From contig NZ_JARVKW010000017.1 of assembly GCF_029813775.1 (NCBI RefSeq), forward strand, positions 1 through 64,000: a stretch of 64,000 bases of DNA, given 5' to 3'. The position numbers and the translations under genes were made by a program. The notes under the pieces were generated by a model. The model searched no databases, was not told where the DNA came from, and saw only the letters and a program-made list of their open reading frames with translations. The stretch is from Streptomyces sp. DH24 (lineage in GTDB: Bacteria; Actinomycetota; Actinomycetes; Streptomycetales; Streptomycetaceae). Positions 23,835 to 31,732 of the stretch are shown here, in pieces. Positions within the stretch are counted from its first letter, which is position 1; each line of letters begins with the position of its first letter.

Positions 23835-26302
23835 GCACGGAGCCCGAGACCACGGAGGAAACCGAGCCGGGGCCCCCGGGAGCCGACGAGTCCTCCCGGA
23901 CCGACGGCGCGGACGGCACGGCGGAACCGGTCGCCTCGGAGGACGAGGACAGCGGGCCGTCGGAGGCCGCTGCCGAGGGAGCGGGCAGCGCTGTGGAAGC
24001 GGCCGGGTCGGGGAACGGCGGCCCCTCCGGGGGCAAGGCCCAGGAAGCGGACAGCGGCGCGGAAGCAGCCGACTCGACGGCTGGCGGGCCTTCCGGGGCC
24101 GGGGGCGACGAAGCGGGCAGCGCCGTGGAAGCAGCCGGGGCGCAGGACGCCGAGGCGTCTCGGGCCGACGGCGGGGACGGCGTGGCCGGTGGTGCGGGCG
24201 AGTCGGGCGCCACCGAGGGGGCGGGCACCGACGGTGAATCGGGGGCCGACGGCGAGTCGGGCGCCACCGACGGTGAGGGCGCGGCTCAGTTGTCCGAGGC
24301 CGAGGCCGAGTTGCGTGCCCAGCAGTTGGAGCGGGAGCGCATCGAGCGGCGGAAGGCCGAGAAGAAGCCCATCGAGGCCGGCACCAAGCTGAGCGGCAAG
24401 GCGGCCGACCTGCTCGCCGCCGTACGGGCCGTGGAGAGCGGCGACAAGCCGGTGAGCGCCGTCTTCGCCGAGCCCGAGCCCGCCCCGCGCCGCCCCGCGC
24501 CGGAGCCGGTCCGTCGGCCGCAGCCGGTGGCGGCCCAGGCCGCGTCCGCCGCGCCCGCGCCGGAGACCGTCGAGGGCGTACGGGCCGTGCTGAGCCGGGG
24601 TGGTGCGCCCCAGACGCTGGCGCCGCAGGTCGCGGCCGTGCTCGGCGAGGGCGCGCAGGACCAACTGGCCGACGATCCCTGGCTGTTGCTGCGGGTGACG
24701 GGAGTGCGCCCCGAGCAGGCCGACGGGTTCGCGCGGGCGCTGCTCGGGGCGGAGTGCGGTCCGGAGGACGAGCGCCGGGGCCGGGCGGTCACGGCCTGGC
24801 TCCTGGAGCAGGCGGCTCTCGCCGGGCACACGGCGCTGGAGATGCCCATGCTGACCGCCGCGCTGGCCAAACAGGGCGTGCCGGACCCCGACTCCGCCGT
24901 ACAGAGCGCCCTCGCGGAGGGCGAGGCCCTGGTCTTCCAGGACGCCCTGGACGAGCCGGGCGCTCCGGCGCCGACTCCGGTGGAGGACGGCGAGGAGGCG
25001 GAACGGCCGGTTCGCGTCCTCGTCGGTCTTGAGCGGTACGCGCTCGCGGAGGAGTCCCTGGCCGACGGACTGGCCCGGCTGGTCAACTCGGTGCCCAGGG
25101 AGGACGGTTCGGCCGGGGAGTGGGAGCGGGCCGCCGCGGCGGCCGAGGGGTCCGCCGGCGAGCTGATCCGCGCGGTCGCGGGCCACGGCCTGGTCCTGCA
25201 CACCGGCGGCGAGGCGTCCCTCGCCGAACCGGCGGCGCTGCTGCGCACGGCGCTCGGCCTCGGGCTGCGCGCCTGGGCCGCCGCCCACGGCCCGCTCGGC
25301 CGGAACCGCTTCGCCGCCCTGCTGAGCACGGCCGGGGCGACCGAACCCGCCGTCGCCACCGTCGCCGGACTGCTGGCCGGGAGCGAGGGGCCCGGGCGGG
25401 ACGCGGACGGCGCGCTGGCCCTCGACCTGCTGGTGGTGCTCGACGCGCCGCAACTCGACGTCGAGTCGGCCGCCCTGCTCACCGAGTCGCTGCCGGACGG
25501 GGCCCGGCTGGTGCTGGCCGGGGACCCGGCGGTGCTGTGGTCCGTCGGCCCGGGCAGGGTGTTCGCGGATCTGCTGGCCGCCAAGGTGTGCCCGCAGGTC
25601 GCCTCGCGGCGGCCCGATCCCGGCCCGCTGGGCGAGCTGGTGTCCGCCGTCGGCGTCGGCGAGCTGATCCAGGTCGAGGCGCCCGGCAAGGAGGTCGTGA
25701 TCGTGCCGGTGCGGGACGCGGGCGAGGCCGTGCACCGGACCGTGCAGCTCGTCGCGGACTCGGTGCCGCGGGCGATCGGCGTCCCGGCCGAGGAAACGCA
25801 GGTGATCACTCCGGGGCACGGCGGCGCGGTCGGCACGCGCGCGCTCAACGCGGCGCTGAAAGAGCGGCTCAACCCGGGCCCCGGCCGCTTCGGCGGCTTC
25901 GACCCCGGCGACCGGATCGCCTACTCCCCCGCCCCGGGCCGTACGCTGCCGGGCCACGTGGTGAAGGCCGACGCGGACGGACTGCACCTGTCGTGCGCCG
26001 GCGAGGCCGTCGTCGTACCGAAGGAGCGGGTGGAGCAGACCGTGCGGCACGGGTGGGCGCTGACCGCGCACCAGGCGGTGGGTGCCCGCTGGCCCGCGGC
26101 GGTCGTGGTGCTGCCGGGCGACGCCGCGCAGGCCCTGAGCCGCCCCTGGGTGTACACGGCGTTCAGCCGCGCCGACCGCCATCTGTCCGTGGTGCACGGC
26201 GTGGAGCAGGCACTGCCCCGAGCCGTGGCCGAGGTCCTGGCCAAACCGCGCACGACGCGGCTGCCCGCGCTGCTCGCCCCCCAGGTCCCGACCACGACCT
26301 GA
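23831..26302 (+). CDS. Degenerate RecD2-like helix-hairpin-helix protein lacking Walker A
   Basis: 823 aa. Residues 1 to about 150 are acidic, disordered and repetitive (GSAVEAAG and GGPSG occur twice). Then comes a RecD2-like helical/HhH region (DDPWLLLRVTGVRPEQADGF ... AALAGHTALEMPMLTAALAK). The expected GxxGxGK[ST] loop is absent. A Walker-B-like strand reads LLVVLDAPQLDVESAALL, with DA where helicases have DE, followed by ARLVLAGDPAVLWSVGPGRV, as in RecD2. The C-terminal UvrD-like 2A region survives: GTRALNAALKERLNP, YSPAPGRTLPGHVVKAD, ALTAHQAVGARWP, WVYTAFSRADRHLSVV. I infer a RecD2 descendant that has lost ATP hydrolysis and may act as a DNA-binding or regulatory protein. Confidence 0.8.
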   Translation: MSTEPETTEETEPGPPGADESSRTDGADGTAEPVASEDEDSGPSEAAAEGAGSAVEAAGSGNGGPSGGKAQEADSGAEAADSTAGGPSGAGGDEAGSAVEAAGAQDAEASRADGGDGVAGGAGESGATEGAGTDGESGADGESGATDGEGAAQLSEAEAELRAQQLERERIERRKAEKKPIEAGTKLSGKAADLLAAVRAVESGDKPVSAVFAEPEPAPRRPAPEPVRRPQPVAAQAASAAPAPETVEGVRAVLSRGGAPQTLAPQVAAVLGEGAQDQLADDPWLLLRVTGVRPEQADGFARALLGAECGPEDERRGRAVTAWLLEQAALAGHTALEMPMLTAALAKQGVPDPDSAVQSALAEGEALVFQDALDEPGAPAPTPVEDGEEAERPVRVLVGLERYALAEESLADGLARLVNSVPREDGSAGEWERAAAAAEGSAGELIRAVAGHGLVLHTGGEASLAEPAALLRTALGLGLRAWAAAHGPLGRNRFAALLSTAGATEPAVATVAGLLAGSEGPGRDADGALALDLLVVLDAPQLDVESAALLTESLPDGARLVLAGDPAVLWSVGPGRVFADLLAAKVCPQVASRRPDPGPLGELVSAVGVGELIQVEAPGKEVVIVPVRDAGEAVHRTVQLVADSVPRAIGVPAEETQVITPGHGGAVGTRALNAALKERLNPGPGRFGGFDPGDRIAYSPAPGRTLPGHVVKADADGLHLSCAGEAVVVPKERVEQTVRHGWALTAHQAVGARWPAAVVVLPGDAAQALSRPWVYTAFSRADRHLSVVHGVEQALPRAVAEVLAKPRTTRLPALLAPQVPTTT

Positions 26303-26478
26303 GCCACACGCCGCACACCGCGGACCGCACACCGCGGACCGGGCAGCAGGCGGTCGGCAGACGGCAGACGGCAGACACGGAACGGCGGCGGGCACGGGGT
26401 GGTGCCCCGCGACCGCCGCCGTGACCGTGGGCGAGGGCGTCGCCGCCGTCGCGCCCGTGCCGGTGTGCCGGTGTGCCG
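26303..26478. repeat. Short direct repeats and hairpin between convergent genes
   Basis: CCGCACACCGCGGA occurs twice in tandem (26311-26338), GGCAGAC three times (26356-26376), and ACGGCGGCGG pairs with CCGCCGCCGT (26382-26422) as a probable bidirectional terminator. No gene is visible. Confidence 0.6.
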
Positions 26479-27210
26479 CTAGCGGTCCGTGTCCAGCGGC
26501 TCCAGATCGTCGTCCTCGTCGAGCACCGCGTCGAGGGCGTCGGCGTCCGGCCCGTCCTCGTCGGCGTCGTCGACGTCGTCGGTCTCGTCGTCATCGTCAT
26601 CGTCGTCGATGTCGTCGTCGAACACCGCGCTGACGTCGAAGCGGCACACCACCCGCTGCGCGTCGATCTGCTCGAACGGCGCCTCCAGCCACTCCCCGGC
26701 GTCGGCCGGTTCGTCGGCGGCCGTCACCCAGAGCGTGGAGTCGCCCTCCTCCAGGCCGAACTCCTTGTGGCGGGAGGCGATCTCGTCCGGTTCGAACTCG
26801 CCGAACAGGATGCCCAGCGCCCCGTGGACGGTGCCCGAGACGTCCGCGCCGCTCTCGTCGTCCGCCGCCTCGATCCGCTGGGCCTGCGCCAGCAGCCGCT
26901 GCGGCTCCGCCACGGTGTAGTCACGGCGGATCAGCACGCTCAGCGCGTTCGGCTCCTCGGGGCCCGTGTACGGCGGCAGCGTGTCGTCCGTACCGGGGAT
27001 CTCGAAGGGCGTGACCTCGTCGTAGCGGTCGTAGAGCAGCTCGTCGTACGCCTCGGCGGCCGCGGCGAGCTCGTTGAACGCCTCGTAGACGGCGGGGTCG
27101 TCCTCACCCGACCGGCGTTCGACCGCGGCCAGGTGGCGGTCGAGCGCGGTCTTGACCGCCTCGGCGGCGGCGCGTACCTCGGCAGCGGTGGGCTGCGCAG
27201 CATCAGACAT
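26479..27210 (-). CDS. Conserved hypothetical protein with acidic C-terminus
   Basis: 243-aa soluble protein of unknown function. The body (about 1-195) is mostly helical and well formed: AEAVKTALDRHLAAVERRSG, AYDELLYDRYDEVTPFEIPG, and SVLIRRDYTVAEPQRLLAQA. The last 45 residues are almost entirely Asp/Glu with an unbroken run near DDDIDDDDDDDE. The start at 27210 was chosen because the upstream in-frame extension is Cys/Arg-rich and lacks coding character. It is divergent from the small DUF5703 gene. I recognise it as a conserved streptomycete protein but know no function. Confidence 0.75.
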   Translation of the reverse strand: MSDAAQPTAAEVRAAAEAVKTALDRHLAAVERRSGEDDPAVYEAFNELAAAAEAYDELLYDRYDEVTPFEIPGTDDTLPPYTGPEEPNALSVLIRRDYTVAEPQRLLAQAQRIEAADDESGADVSGTVHGALGILFGEFEPDEIASRHKEFGLEEGDSTLWVTAADEPADAGEWLEAPFEQIDAQRVVCRFDVSAVFDDDIDDDDDDDETDDVDDADEDGPDADALDAVLDEDDDLEPLDTDR

Positions 27211-27257
27211 ACCGCAGACGCTATCCGTACCGGGCGGCTGCCCGCACAATAGATGCG

Positions 27258-27446
27258 ATGCCGGAATACGAATTTGTCGACGTGTACCTGCCGCGCGGGG
27301 TCTCCCGCAAGGAAACGACACGTCTGCTGACCGACCACGCCGAGTACGGACACTGGGAGTTGTACCGCCTGAGCCTGCTGCGCGACGGCAGCCGCAGGGT
27401 GCGCCTGCGGCGGCGGATCATCCGCCAGGTCCGCGCCACCTGGTGA
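27258..27446 (+). CDS. DUF5703 family small protein
   Basis: 62-aa basic protein, DUF5703 family: MPEYEFVDVYLPRGVSRKET followed by LLTDHAEYGHWELYRLSLLR and an Arg-rich end (RVRLRRRIIRQVRATW). The size and the opening are as I recall for this actinobacterial family. It lies 47 bases from the divergent acidic protein gene. Function unknown; the basic C-terminus could contact nucleic acid or membrane, which is speculation. Confidence 0.8.
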   Translation: MPEYEFVDVYLPRGVSRKETTRLLTDHAEYGHWELYRLSLLRDGSRRVRLRRRIIRQVRATW

Positions 27447-27523
27447 GACGGACACCCCTCGAATCGACGAGAAGACGACGAAAGACGAGAAGACGAGAAG
27501 TCGGCAAGGGTGAGAAGGACGAC

Positions 27524-27560
27524 AAAAAGGAGCGGGTCCCGCCGACGCGGGGCCCGCTCC
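27524..27560 (-). terminator. Intrinsic terminator after chpC
   Basis: GGAGCGGGTCCCGC and GCGGGGCCCGCTCC form a 14-bp stem (one G-U pair) around CGAC. On the minus strand it is followed by TTTTT, making it one of the few classical Rho-independent terminators here. On the plus strand it also follows the DUF5703 gene. Confidence 0.85.
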
Positions 27561-27569
27561 GCCGCATCC

Positions 27570-28313
27570 TTACGCCGAGGCGCGTGACCTGCGGTACAGC
27601 ACCGTGCCCGCGAGCAGCGCGCCCGCACCCACCGGCAGCACGACACCGAGCGGCAGGCTGCCGCCGGTCTGCGCGAGCTGGTCGCTGCCCCGGGGCTGAG
27701 TGACGGTCTGCGGCCCGGGCTCGTTGTCGCCCGGGACGGCCGGCTTGCCGGGACGGTTGGGCTCGTCCGGGTTGCCGGGCTTCTCCGGCTTCCCGGGCGG
27801 CGGCGTGGTGTGGCCGCCGGAGTCGTTCTCGCAGTGGTTGCCCATCGACGGGTTGAGGGCGCCCACGACGTTGACCGAGTTGCCGCACACGTTCACGGGC
27901 ACGTCGATCGGCACCTGGACGTTGTTGCCCGAGCCGACGCCCGGCGAACCGCCGGTTTCCCCGCCGGCGTGCGAACCGCCGCCGCCCGATCCACCGCCGT
28001 GCGAACCGCCGTCGCCGTAGCCGCCGTCGTCCGAACCGCCGTGCGAGCCGCCGCCGGACGAGCCGCCGTCACTCTCGTTGACGCACGAGTTGCCCATCGA
28101 CGGGTTGAGCACGCCGACGACGTCGACGGTGTTGCCGCAGACGTTGACCGGCGCGTGCACCGGCGCCTGCACCGTGTTGCCGGACAGCACGCCCGGCGAA
28201 CCCGAACTGCTGCCGTACGCCCCCGAGTCGGCGTGGGCGGCGCCGCCCACTCCGGCGAGCACGCCGGTTGCCGCCGCCACGGTCATGAGGCCCTTGCGGG
28301 TGACCTGTCGCAT
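27570..28313 (-). CDS. chpC: Long chaplin with two chaplin domains and a sortase signal
   Basis: Secreted, amyloid-forming surface protein that coats aerial hyphae and makes them hydrophobic. 247 aa: signal peptide (1-29, VLAGVGGAAHA), first chaplin domain (about 38-80, GSPGVLSGNTVQAPVHAPVN ... CVNE), a Gly/Ser-rich linker, second chaplin domain (about 128-170, SVNVVGALNPSMGNHCEN), a Pro-rich wall-spanning region, then LAQTG, a hydrophobic stretch and RRSRA, a class E sortase signal. Each domain has two Cys for the usual intramolecular disulphide. Length and place next to chpH match ChpC (SCO1674) rather than ChpA or ChpB. Confidence 0.93.
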   Translation of the reverse strand: MRQVTRKGLMTVAAATGVLAGVGGAAHADSGAYGSSSGSPGVLSGNTVQAPVHAPVNVCGNTVDVVGVLNPSMGNSCVNESDGGSSGGGSHGGSDDGGYGDGGSHGGGSGGGGSHAGGETGGSPGVGSGNNVQVPIDVPVNVCGNSVNVVGALNPSMGNHCENDSGGHTTPPPGKPEKPGNPDEPNRPGKPAVPGDNEPGPQTVTQPRGSDQLAQTGGSLPLGVVLPVGAGALLAGTVLYRRSRASA

Positions 28314-28402
28314 TTCCTGATTCCCCTGCCTTCGCGCTTGACTCGAAATCCCCGAATTCCCCGGATCTCCCAGTGCTTCGCGGTCCCACCGCGAAATTGC
28401 CG

Positions 28403-28441
28403 GTCGGCCCCGGAGCGCATGGCGCGCACTCCGGGGCCGAC
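28403..28441 (-). terminator. Hairpin between chpH and chpC
   Basis: GTCGGCCCCGGAG and CTCCGGGGCCGAC are perfectly complementary over 13 bp with a 13-base loop. It lies 29 bases after the chpH stop codon and would separate chpH from chpC transcription. Confidence 0.7.
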
Positions 28442-28469
28442 GGCATTGACGCCCCTCAGCGGGTCGGCG

Positions 28470-28703
28470 TCACTTGTTGACGCAGGTGTTGCCGAAGGCG
28501 GGGTTCAGCAGACCGATCACGTTGATCGTGTTGCCGCAGACGTTCACCGGCACGTGCACGGGCACCTGAACAACGTTGCCGGACAGCACACCCGGGGAGT
28601 GCACGGCGGCACCCTGGGCGCCCGCGTCGGCGACGGCCATGCCCGCGCCCGCGAGAACCAGCCCACCCGTGGCAACCGCGGCAGCGACGACCTTCTTGAT
28701 CAT
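28470..28703 (-). CDS. chpH: Short chaplin ChpH
   Basis: 77-aa secreted chaplin, a single mature chaplin domain after a signal peptide (MIKKVVAAAVATGGLVLAG ... MAVA-DAGAQG). The domain has SPGVLSGNVVQVPVHVPVNV, two Cys (in NVCGN and NTCVN) and the NVIGLLNPAFGN segment. Length is identical to the S. coelicolor ChpH I remember. Short chaplins assemble into surface amyloid fibrils lowering surface tension at the colony-air interface; ChpH is among the most important. AAGGAGGAATAA is an ideal ribosome-binding site. A BldN-like promoter lies upstream. Confidence 0.96.
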   Translation of the reverse strand: MIKKVVAAAVATGGLVLAGAGMAVADAGAQGAAVHSPGVLSGNVVQVPVHVPVNVCGNTINVIGLLNPAFGNTCVNK

Positions 28704-28756
28704 TTATTCCTCCTTGTTGGCAATGCGGCCTCAAAAAATCGCGGACCGCATCACCA

Positions 28757-28784
28757 GTAACGAGGAGGGTGTAATGAGGCTACG
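28757..28784 (-). promoter_or_regulatory. Candidate sigma-BldN promoter of chpH
   Basis: On the minus strand: CGTAGC (28784-28779), a 16-base spacer, CGTTAC (28762-28757). This is close to the CGTAAC-N16-CGTTGA pattern I recall for the developmental sigma factor BldN, which is known to control chaplin genes. The implied leader to the chpH ATG is about 45 bases. Confidence 0.5.
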
Positions 28785-28840
28785 AACGTATCGTCGCATT
28801 CACCCTTTCCAGTCCGAACCGCATGCTTGAGCGATTATGG

Positions 28841-30166
28841 TCAGGACGCGTCGAGGAACCGGTCGAGCACGCGCACGCCGAACTTCAGGCCGTCCACCGG
28901 CACCCGCTCGTCGACGCCGTGGAACATCCCCGCGAAGTCCAGCTCCGGCGGCAGCTTCAGCGGCGCGAAGCCGAAGCAGCGGATGCCGAGATCGTCGAAG
29001 GACTTCGCGTCGGTTCCGCCGGACAGCATGTAGGGCACGGCACGCGCGATCGGGTCCTCGGCGCGCAGCGCGCTCTGCATGGCGTCCACGAGCCTGCCGT
29101 CGAAGTCGGTCTCCAGCGCCTTGTCCGCGTGCACGTCCTCCCGCCTGACGCGCGGACCGAGGATCCGGTCCAGGTCGGCGAGGAACTCCTCCTCGTAGCC
29201 CGGCAGGAAGCGGCCGTCGACGTGCGCGGTGGCCTGGCCCGGGATGACGTTGACCTTGTAGCCGGCGCCGAGCATGGTGGGCGCCGCCGAGTTGCGCAGC
29301 GTCGTGCCGATCATGCGGGCGATGCCGCCGAGCTTGGCGAGGGTCTCGTCCATGTTCTCGGGGTCGAGCTCGGTGCCGAGCGCGTCGGACAGCTCGTCCA
29401 GGAAGGCCCGTACGGTCTTGGTGACGCGGACCGGCCACTTGTGCCGGCCGAGCCGCGCGACCGCCTCGCACAGTTCGGTGATGGCGTTGTCGTCGTTGGT
29501 CATGGAGCCGTGCCCGGCCGTGCCGTCCACGGTGAGCCGCATCCAGTGCATGCCCTTCTCGGCGGTCTCGACGAGGTAGAGCCGCAGCTTCTCGTTGACC
29601 GTGAAGGAGAAGCCGCCGACCTCGCCGATCGCCTCGGTGACGCCCTCGAACAGCTCGGGGTGCTTGTGCACGAGGTGCTTCGCGCCGTACGTGCCGCCGG
29701 CCTCCTCGTCGGCGAGGAAGGCGAGGACGATGTCGCGGGGCGGCTTGCGGCCGCTGCGCAGCCGGTCGCGGACGACCGCGAGGGTCATCGCGTCCATGTC
29801 CTTCATGTCGACGGCGCCGCGCCCCCACACGCACCCGTCGGCGATCTCGCCGGAGAACGGGTGGTGGGTCCAGTCGTCCGCGTTGGCCGGGACGACGTCG
29901 GTGTGACCGTGGATGAGCAGCGCGGGCCGCGACGGGTCCTCGCCCTCGATGCGGGCCACCGTCGAGGCGCGTCCGGGGTGCGACTCGATGATCTGCGGTT
30001 CCAGCCCCACCTCGGCGAGCTTCTCGGCGACGTATTCGGCGGCCTTGCGCTCGCCGGGGCCCGAGTGGTCGCCGTAGTTGCTGGTGTCGATCCGGATCAG
30101 CTCGCGGCAGAGGTCCACGACCTCGTCCTCACCGGTGACGCCCTTGGCCGTGTCCGTCTGGCTCAC
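28841..30166 (-). CDS. M20-family metallopeptidase / amidohydrolase
   Basis: 441-aa zinc-dependent hydrolase of the M20 (ArgE/DapE/carboxypeptidase G2-like) family. Metal ligands read in order: His in LLIHGHTDVVPA, Asp in GAVDMKDMDAM, acid pair in FLADEEAGGTYG, and a C-terminal His in PLKLPPELDFAGMFHGVDER. The dimerisation insert lies about 185-310 (HGSMTNDDNAITELCEAVAR). It opens with MSQTDTAKGVTGEDEVVDLC. The substrate is probably an acylated amino acid or small peptide but is not determined. It is monocistronic by appearance, transcribed away from tRNA-Leu. Confidence 0.9.
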   Translation of the reverse strand: MSQTDTAKGVTGEDEVVDLCRELIRIDTSNYGDHSGPGERKAAEYVAEKLAEVGLEPQIIESHPGRASTVARIEGEDPSRPALLIHGHTDVVPANADDWTHHPFSGEIADGCVWGRGAVDMKDMDAMTLAVVRDRLRSGRKPPRDIVLAFLADEEAGGTYGAKHLVHKHPELFEGVTEAIGEVGGFSFTVNEKLRLYLVETAEKGMHWMRLTVDGTAGHGSMTNDDNAITELCEAVARLGRHKWPVRVTKTVRAFLDELSDALGTELDPENMDETLAKLGGIARMIGTTLRNSAAPTMLGAGYKVNVIPGQATAHVDGRFLPGYEEEFLADLDRILGPRVRREDVHADKALETDFDGRLVDAMQSALRAEDPIARAVPYMLSGGTDAKSFDDLGIRCFGFAPLKLPPELDFAGMFHGVDERVPVDGLKFGVRVLDRFLDAS

Positions 30167-30350
30167 GTGCTTCCTCCCACTGTCGCTGCTGGTCGGTCCC
30201 CCTCATCCTCCCCCTCCGGACCGCCCTGCCCAAGACCGGTCCCGCCTCGTCACACCCCGTTCACGCCGGGACGGGGGGTGATCGGCCACCTCCGAAAGCC
30301 TGGTAATGTTTTCTCTGTCGCCGCGGGCAGGCCCGCGCGACGGACACCTT

Positions 30351-30435
30351 GTCCGGGTGGCGGAATGGCAGACGCGCTAGCTTGAGGTGCTAGTGCCCTT
30401 TATCGGGCGTGGGGGTTCAAGTCCCCCCTCGGACA
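30351..30435 (+). tRNA. tRNA-Leu (anticodon GAG)
   Basis: 85-base type II tRNA. The acceptor stem GTCCGGG pairs with CTCGGAC; the anticodon stem CTAGC/GCTAG encloses TTGAGGT, giving anticodon GAG (reads CUC/CUU); the long variable arm (TGCCCTTTATCGGGCG) and the T-loop GGTTCAAGTCC are clear. The 3' CCA is not encoded. A TAATGT at 30304-30309 may be the -10 of its promoter. A leucine tRNA between the M20 peptidase and YchJ-like genes matches my recollection of S. coelicolor. Confidence 0.97.
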
Positions 30436-30497
30436 CACGAGCGTGAGGGCCGTGACCGCGAGGTCGCGGCCCTCAGGCGTTTCCCGGGAGGGTGACC

Positions 30498-30872
30498 ATG
30501 ACGACGCGTTCCTGCCCGTGCGGCCTGCCCCAGCCCTACGAGGCGTGCTGCGGGCGGTTTCACCGTGGTGCCGCGGTTGCTCCGACCGCCGAGGCGCTGA
30601 TGCGCTCGCGGTACTCGGCCTTCGTGCGGCTGGACGCCGGTTCTCTGCTGCGGACCTGGCATCCGCGGACGCGGCCGGCGCGGCTCGATCTCGATCCGGG
30701 GATGCGGTGGACCGGGCTGGAGATCCTCGGCACGACGGACGGGTCCGCCTTTCACAGCGCCGGGACGGTGACGTTCCGGGCGTCGTTCCGGGGCGGGTCG
30801 CTGCACGAGCGGAGCCGGTTCGAGCGGGTGGACGGGGCGTGGGTGTACGTGGACGGGGAGTTCCTGAGCTAG
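30498..30872 (+). CDS. YchJ-like SEC-C motif protein (UPF0225)
   Basis: 124-aa protein of the YchJ/UPF0225 family. It opens with a SEC-C type zinc motif, SCPCGLPQPYEACCGRFH, followed by the NTF2-like body: PTAEALMRSRYSAFVRLD, LLRTWHPRTRP, VTFRASFRGGSLHERSRFER and a closing WVYVDGEFL. The ATG at 30498 suits GGGAGGGTG at the right distance better than the GTG two codons earlier. Family members are conserved but functionally undefined; a zinc-binding chaperone-like or translation-linked role is often suggested. Confidence 0.85.
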   Translation: MTTRSCPCGLPQPYEACCGRFHRGAAVAPTAEALMRSRYSAFVRLDAGSLLRTWHPRTRPARLDLDPGMRWTGLEILGTTDGSAFHSAGTVTFRASFRGGSLHERSRFERVDGAWVYVDGEFLS

Positions 30873-30893
30873 GGCGGCGGGCCCCGGCGGCCG

Positions 30894-31595
30894 TCAGGGC
30901 GCCAGGATGTCCAGTTCCTGGAGGGCGCCGACGGTGATCTCGCGGGTGAGCTGTTCCGCGCGCTCCGCGTCGCCCGCGCGGACCGCCTCGGCGACCTGGA
31001 CGTGCAGGGTGACGGCGGCGGGGTCGGGGTCGTCGAACATCACGGCGTGGTGGGTGCGGCCGGCCAGGACCTCGGCGACGACGTCGCCGAGGCGGGCGAA
31101 CATCTCGTTGCCGGAGGCGTTGAGGATCACGCGGTGGAAGGCGACGTCGTGGAGCAGGTAGCCCTCCAGGCGGTGGCCGCGTGAGTTGGCGACCATGCCG
31201 AGGGCGCATTCGGTGAGTTCGGCGCACTGCGCCGCAGTGGCGTGCCGGGCGGCCAGGCTCGCGGCGACGGGTTCGACCGCGGAGCGCAGCACCGTGAGGG
31301 AGCGCAGCTGGTGGGGGCGGTCGGCGCCGGCCAGGCGCCAGCGGATGACCTGTGGGTCGTAGACGTTCCACTGGGACTTGGGGCGGACCGTGACGCCCAC
31401 GCGGCGGCGGGACTCCACGAGGTGCATGGATTCGAGCACGCGTACCGCCTCGCGCATCACGGAGCGTGAGACGTCGAAACGCTGGGCGAGTTCGTCGGTA
31501 CGAAGGACGCTGCCCGGCGGGTACTCACCCGCGGTGATCTCGGGGCCGAGGGTGTCCAGTACATGGCCGTGCAGGCCCCGGCCCGTTGTGCTCAT
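30894..31595 (-). CDS. gntR: FadR-subfamily GntR regulator of gluconate genes
   Basis: 233-aa transcriptional regulator. The N-terminal GntR winged helix (about 10-75) has LGPEITAGEYPPGSVLRTDE and FDVSRSVMREAVRVLESMHL; the C-terminal FCD ligand domain (about 100-225) has AECALGMVANSRG-like helices and YLLHDVAFHRVILNASGNEM with the metal-binding Asp/His. It is divergent from gntK and gntP, so it most likely represses them and responds to gluconate or 6-phosphogluconate. The S. coelicolor counterpart (SCO1678) has been studied as a gluconate regulator. Confidence 0.88.
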   Translation of the reverse strand: MSTTGRGLHGHVLDTLGPEITAGEYPPGSVLRTDELAQRFDVSRSVMREAVRVLESMHLVESRRRVGVTVRPKSQWNVYDPQVIRWRLAGADRPHQLRSLTVLRSAVEPVAASLAARHATAAQCAELTECALGMVANSRGHRLEGYLLHDVAFHRVILNASGNEMFARLGDVVAEVLAGRTHHAVMFDDPDPAAVTLHVQVAEAVRAGDAERAEQLTREITVGALQELDILAP

Positions 31596-31629
31596 GCACT
31601 CAGCGTACGTGCCGGATCACGGGATCAAA

Positions 31630-31709
31630 AAGTCAGACTTATTTGTCACAGGGTCTTGAATTCGTCGTACCTAATAGGTTTCAGTGTCGTCGACATCATG
31701 TGTCGACGA
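31630..31709. promoter_or_regulatory. gntR-gntK divergent operator region
   Basis: Three inverted repeats lie in the 137-base gap: AAGTCAGACTT (31630-31640, perfect, with the GT-N3-AC core typical of FadR-type GntR operators), ACCTAATAGGT (31669-31679, perfect) and TCGTCGACA-N5-TGTCGACGA (31687-31709, perfect 9-bp arms) in the gntK leader. The first is the best GntR operator candidate; the last could be a hairpin or second site. Confidence 0.5.
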
Positions 31710-31732
31710 AGACATCAGACAGCGAGGCAGCG

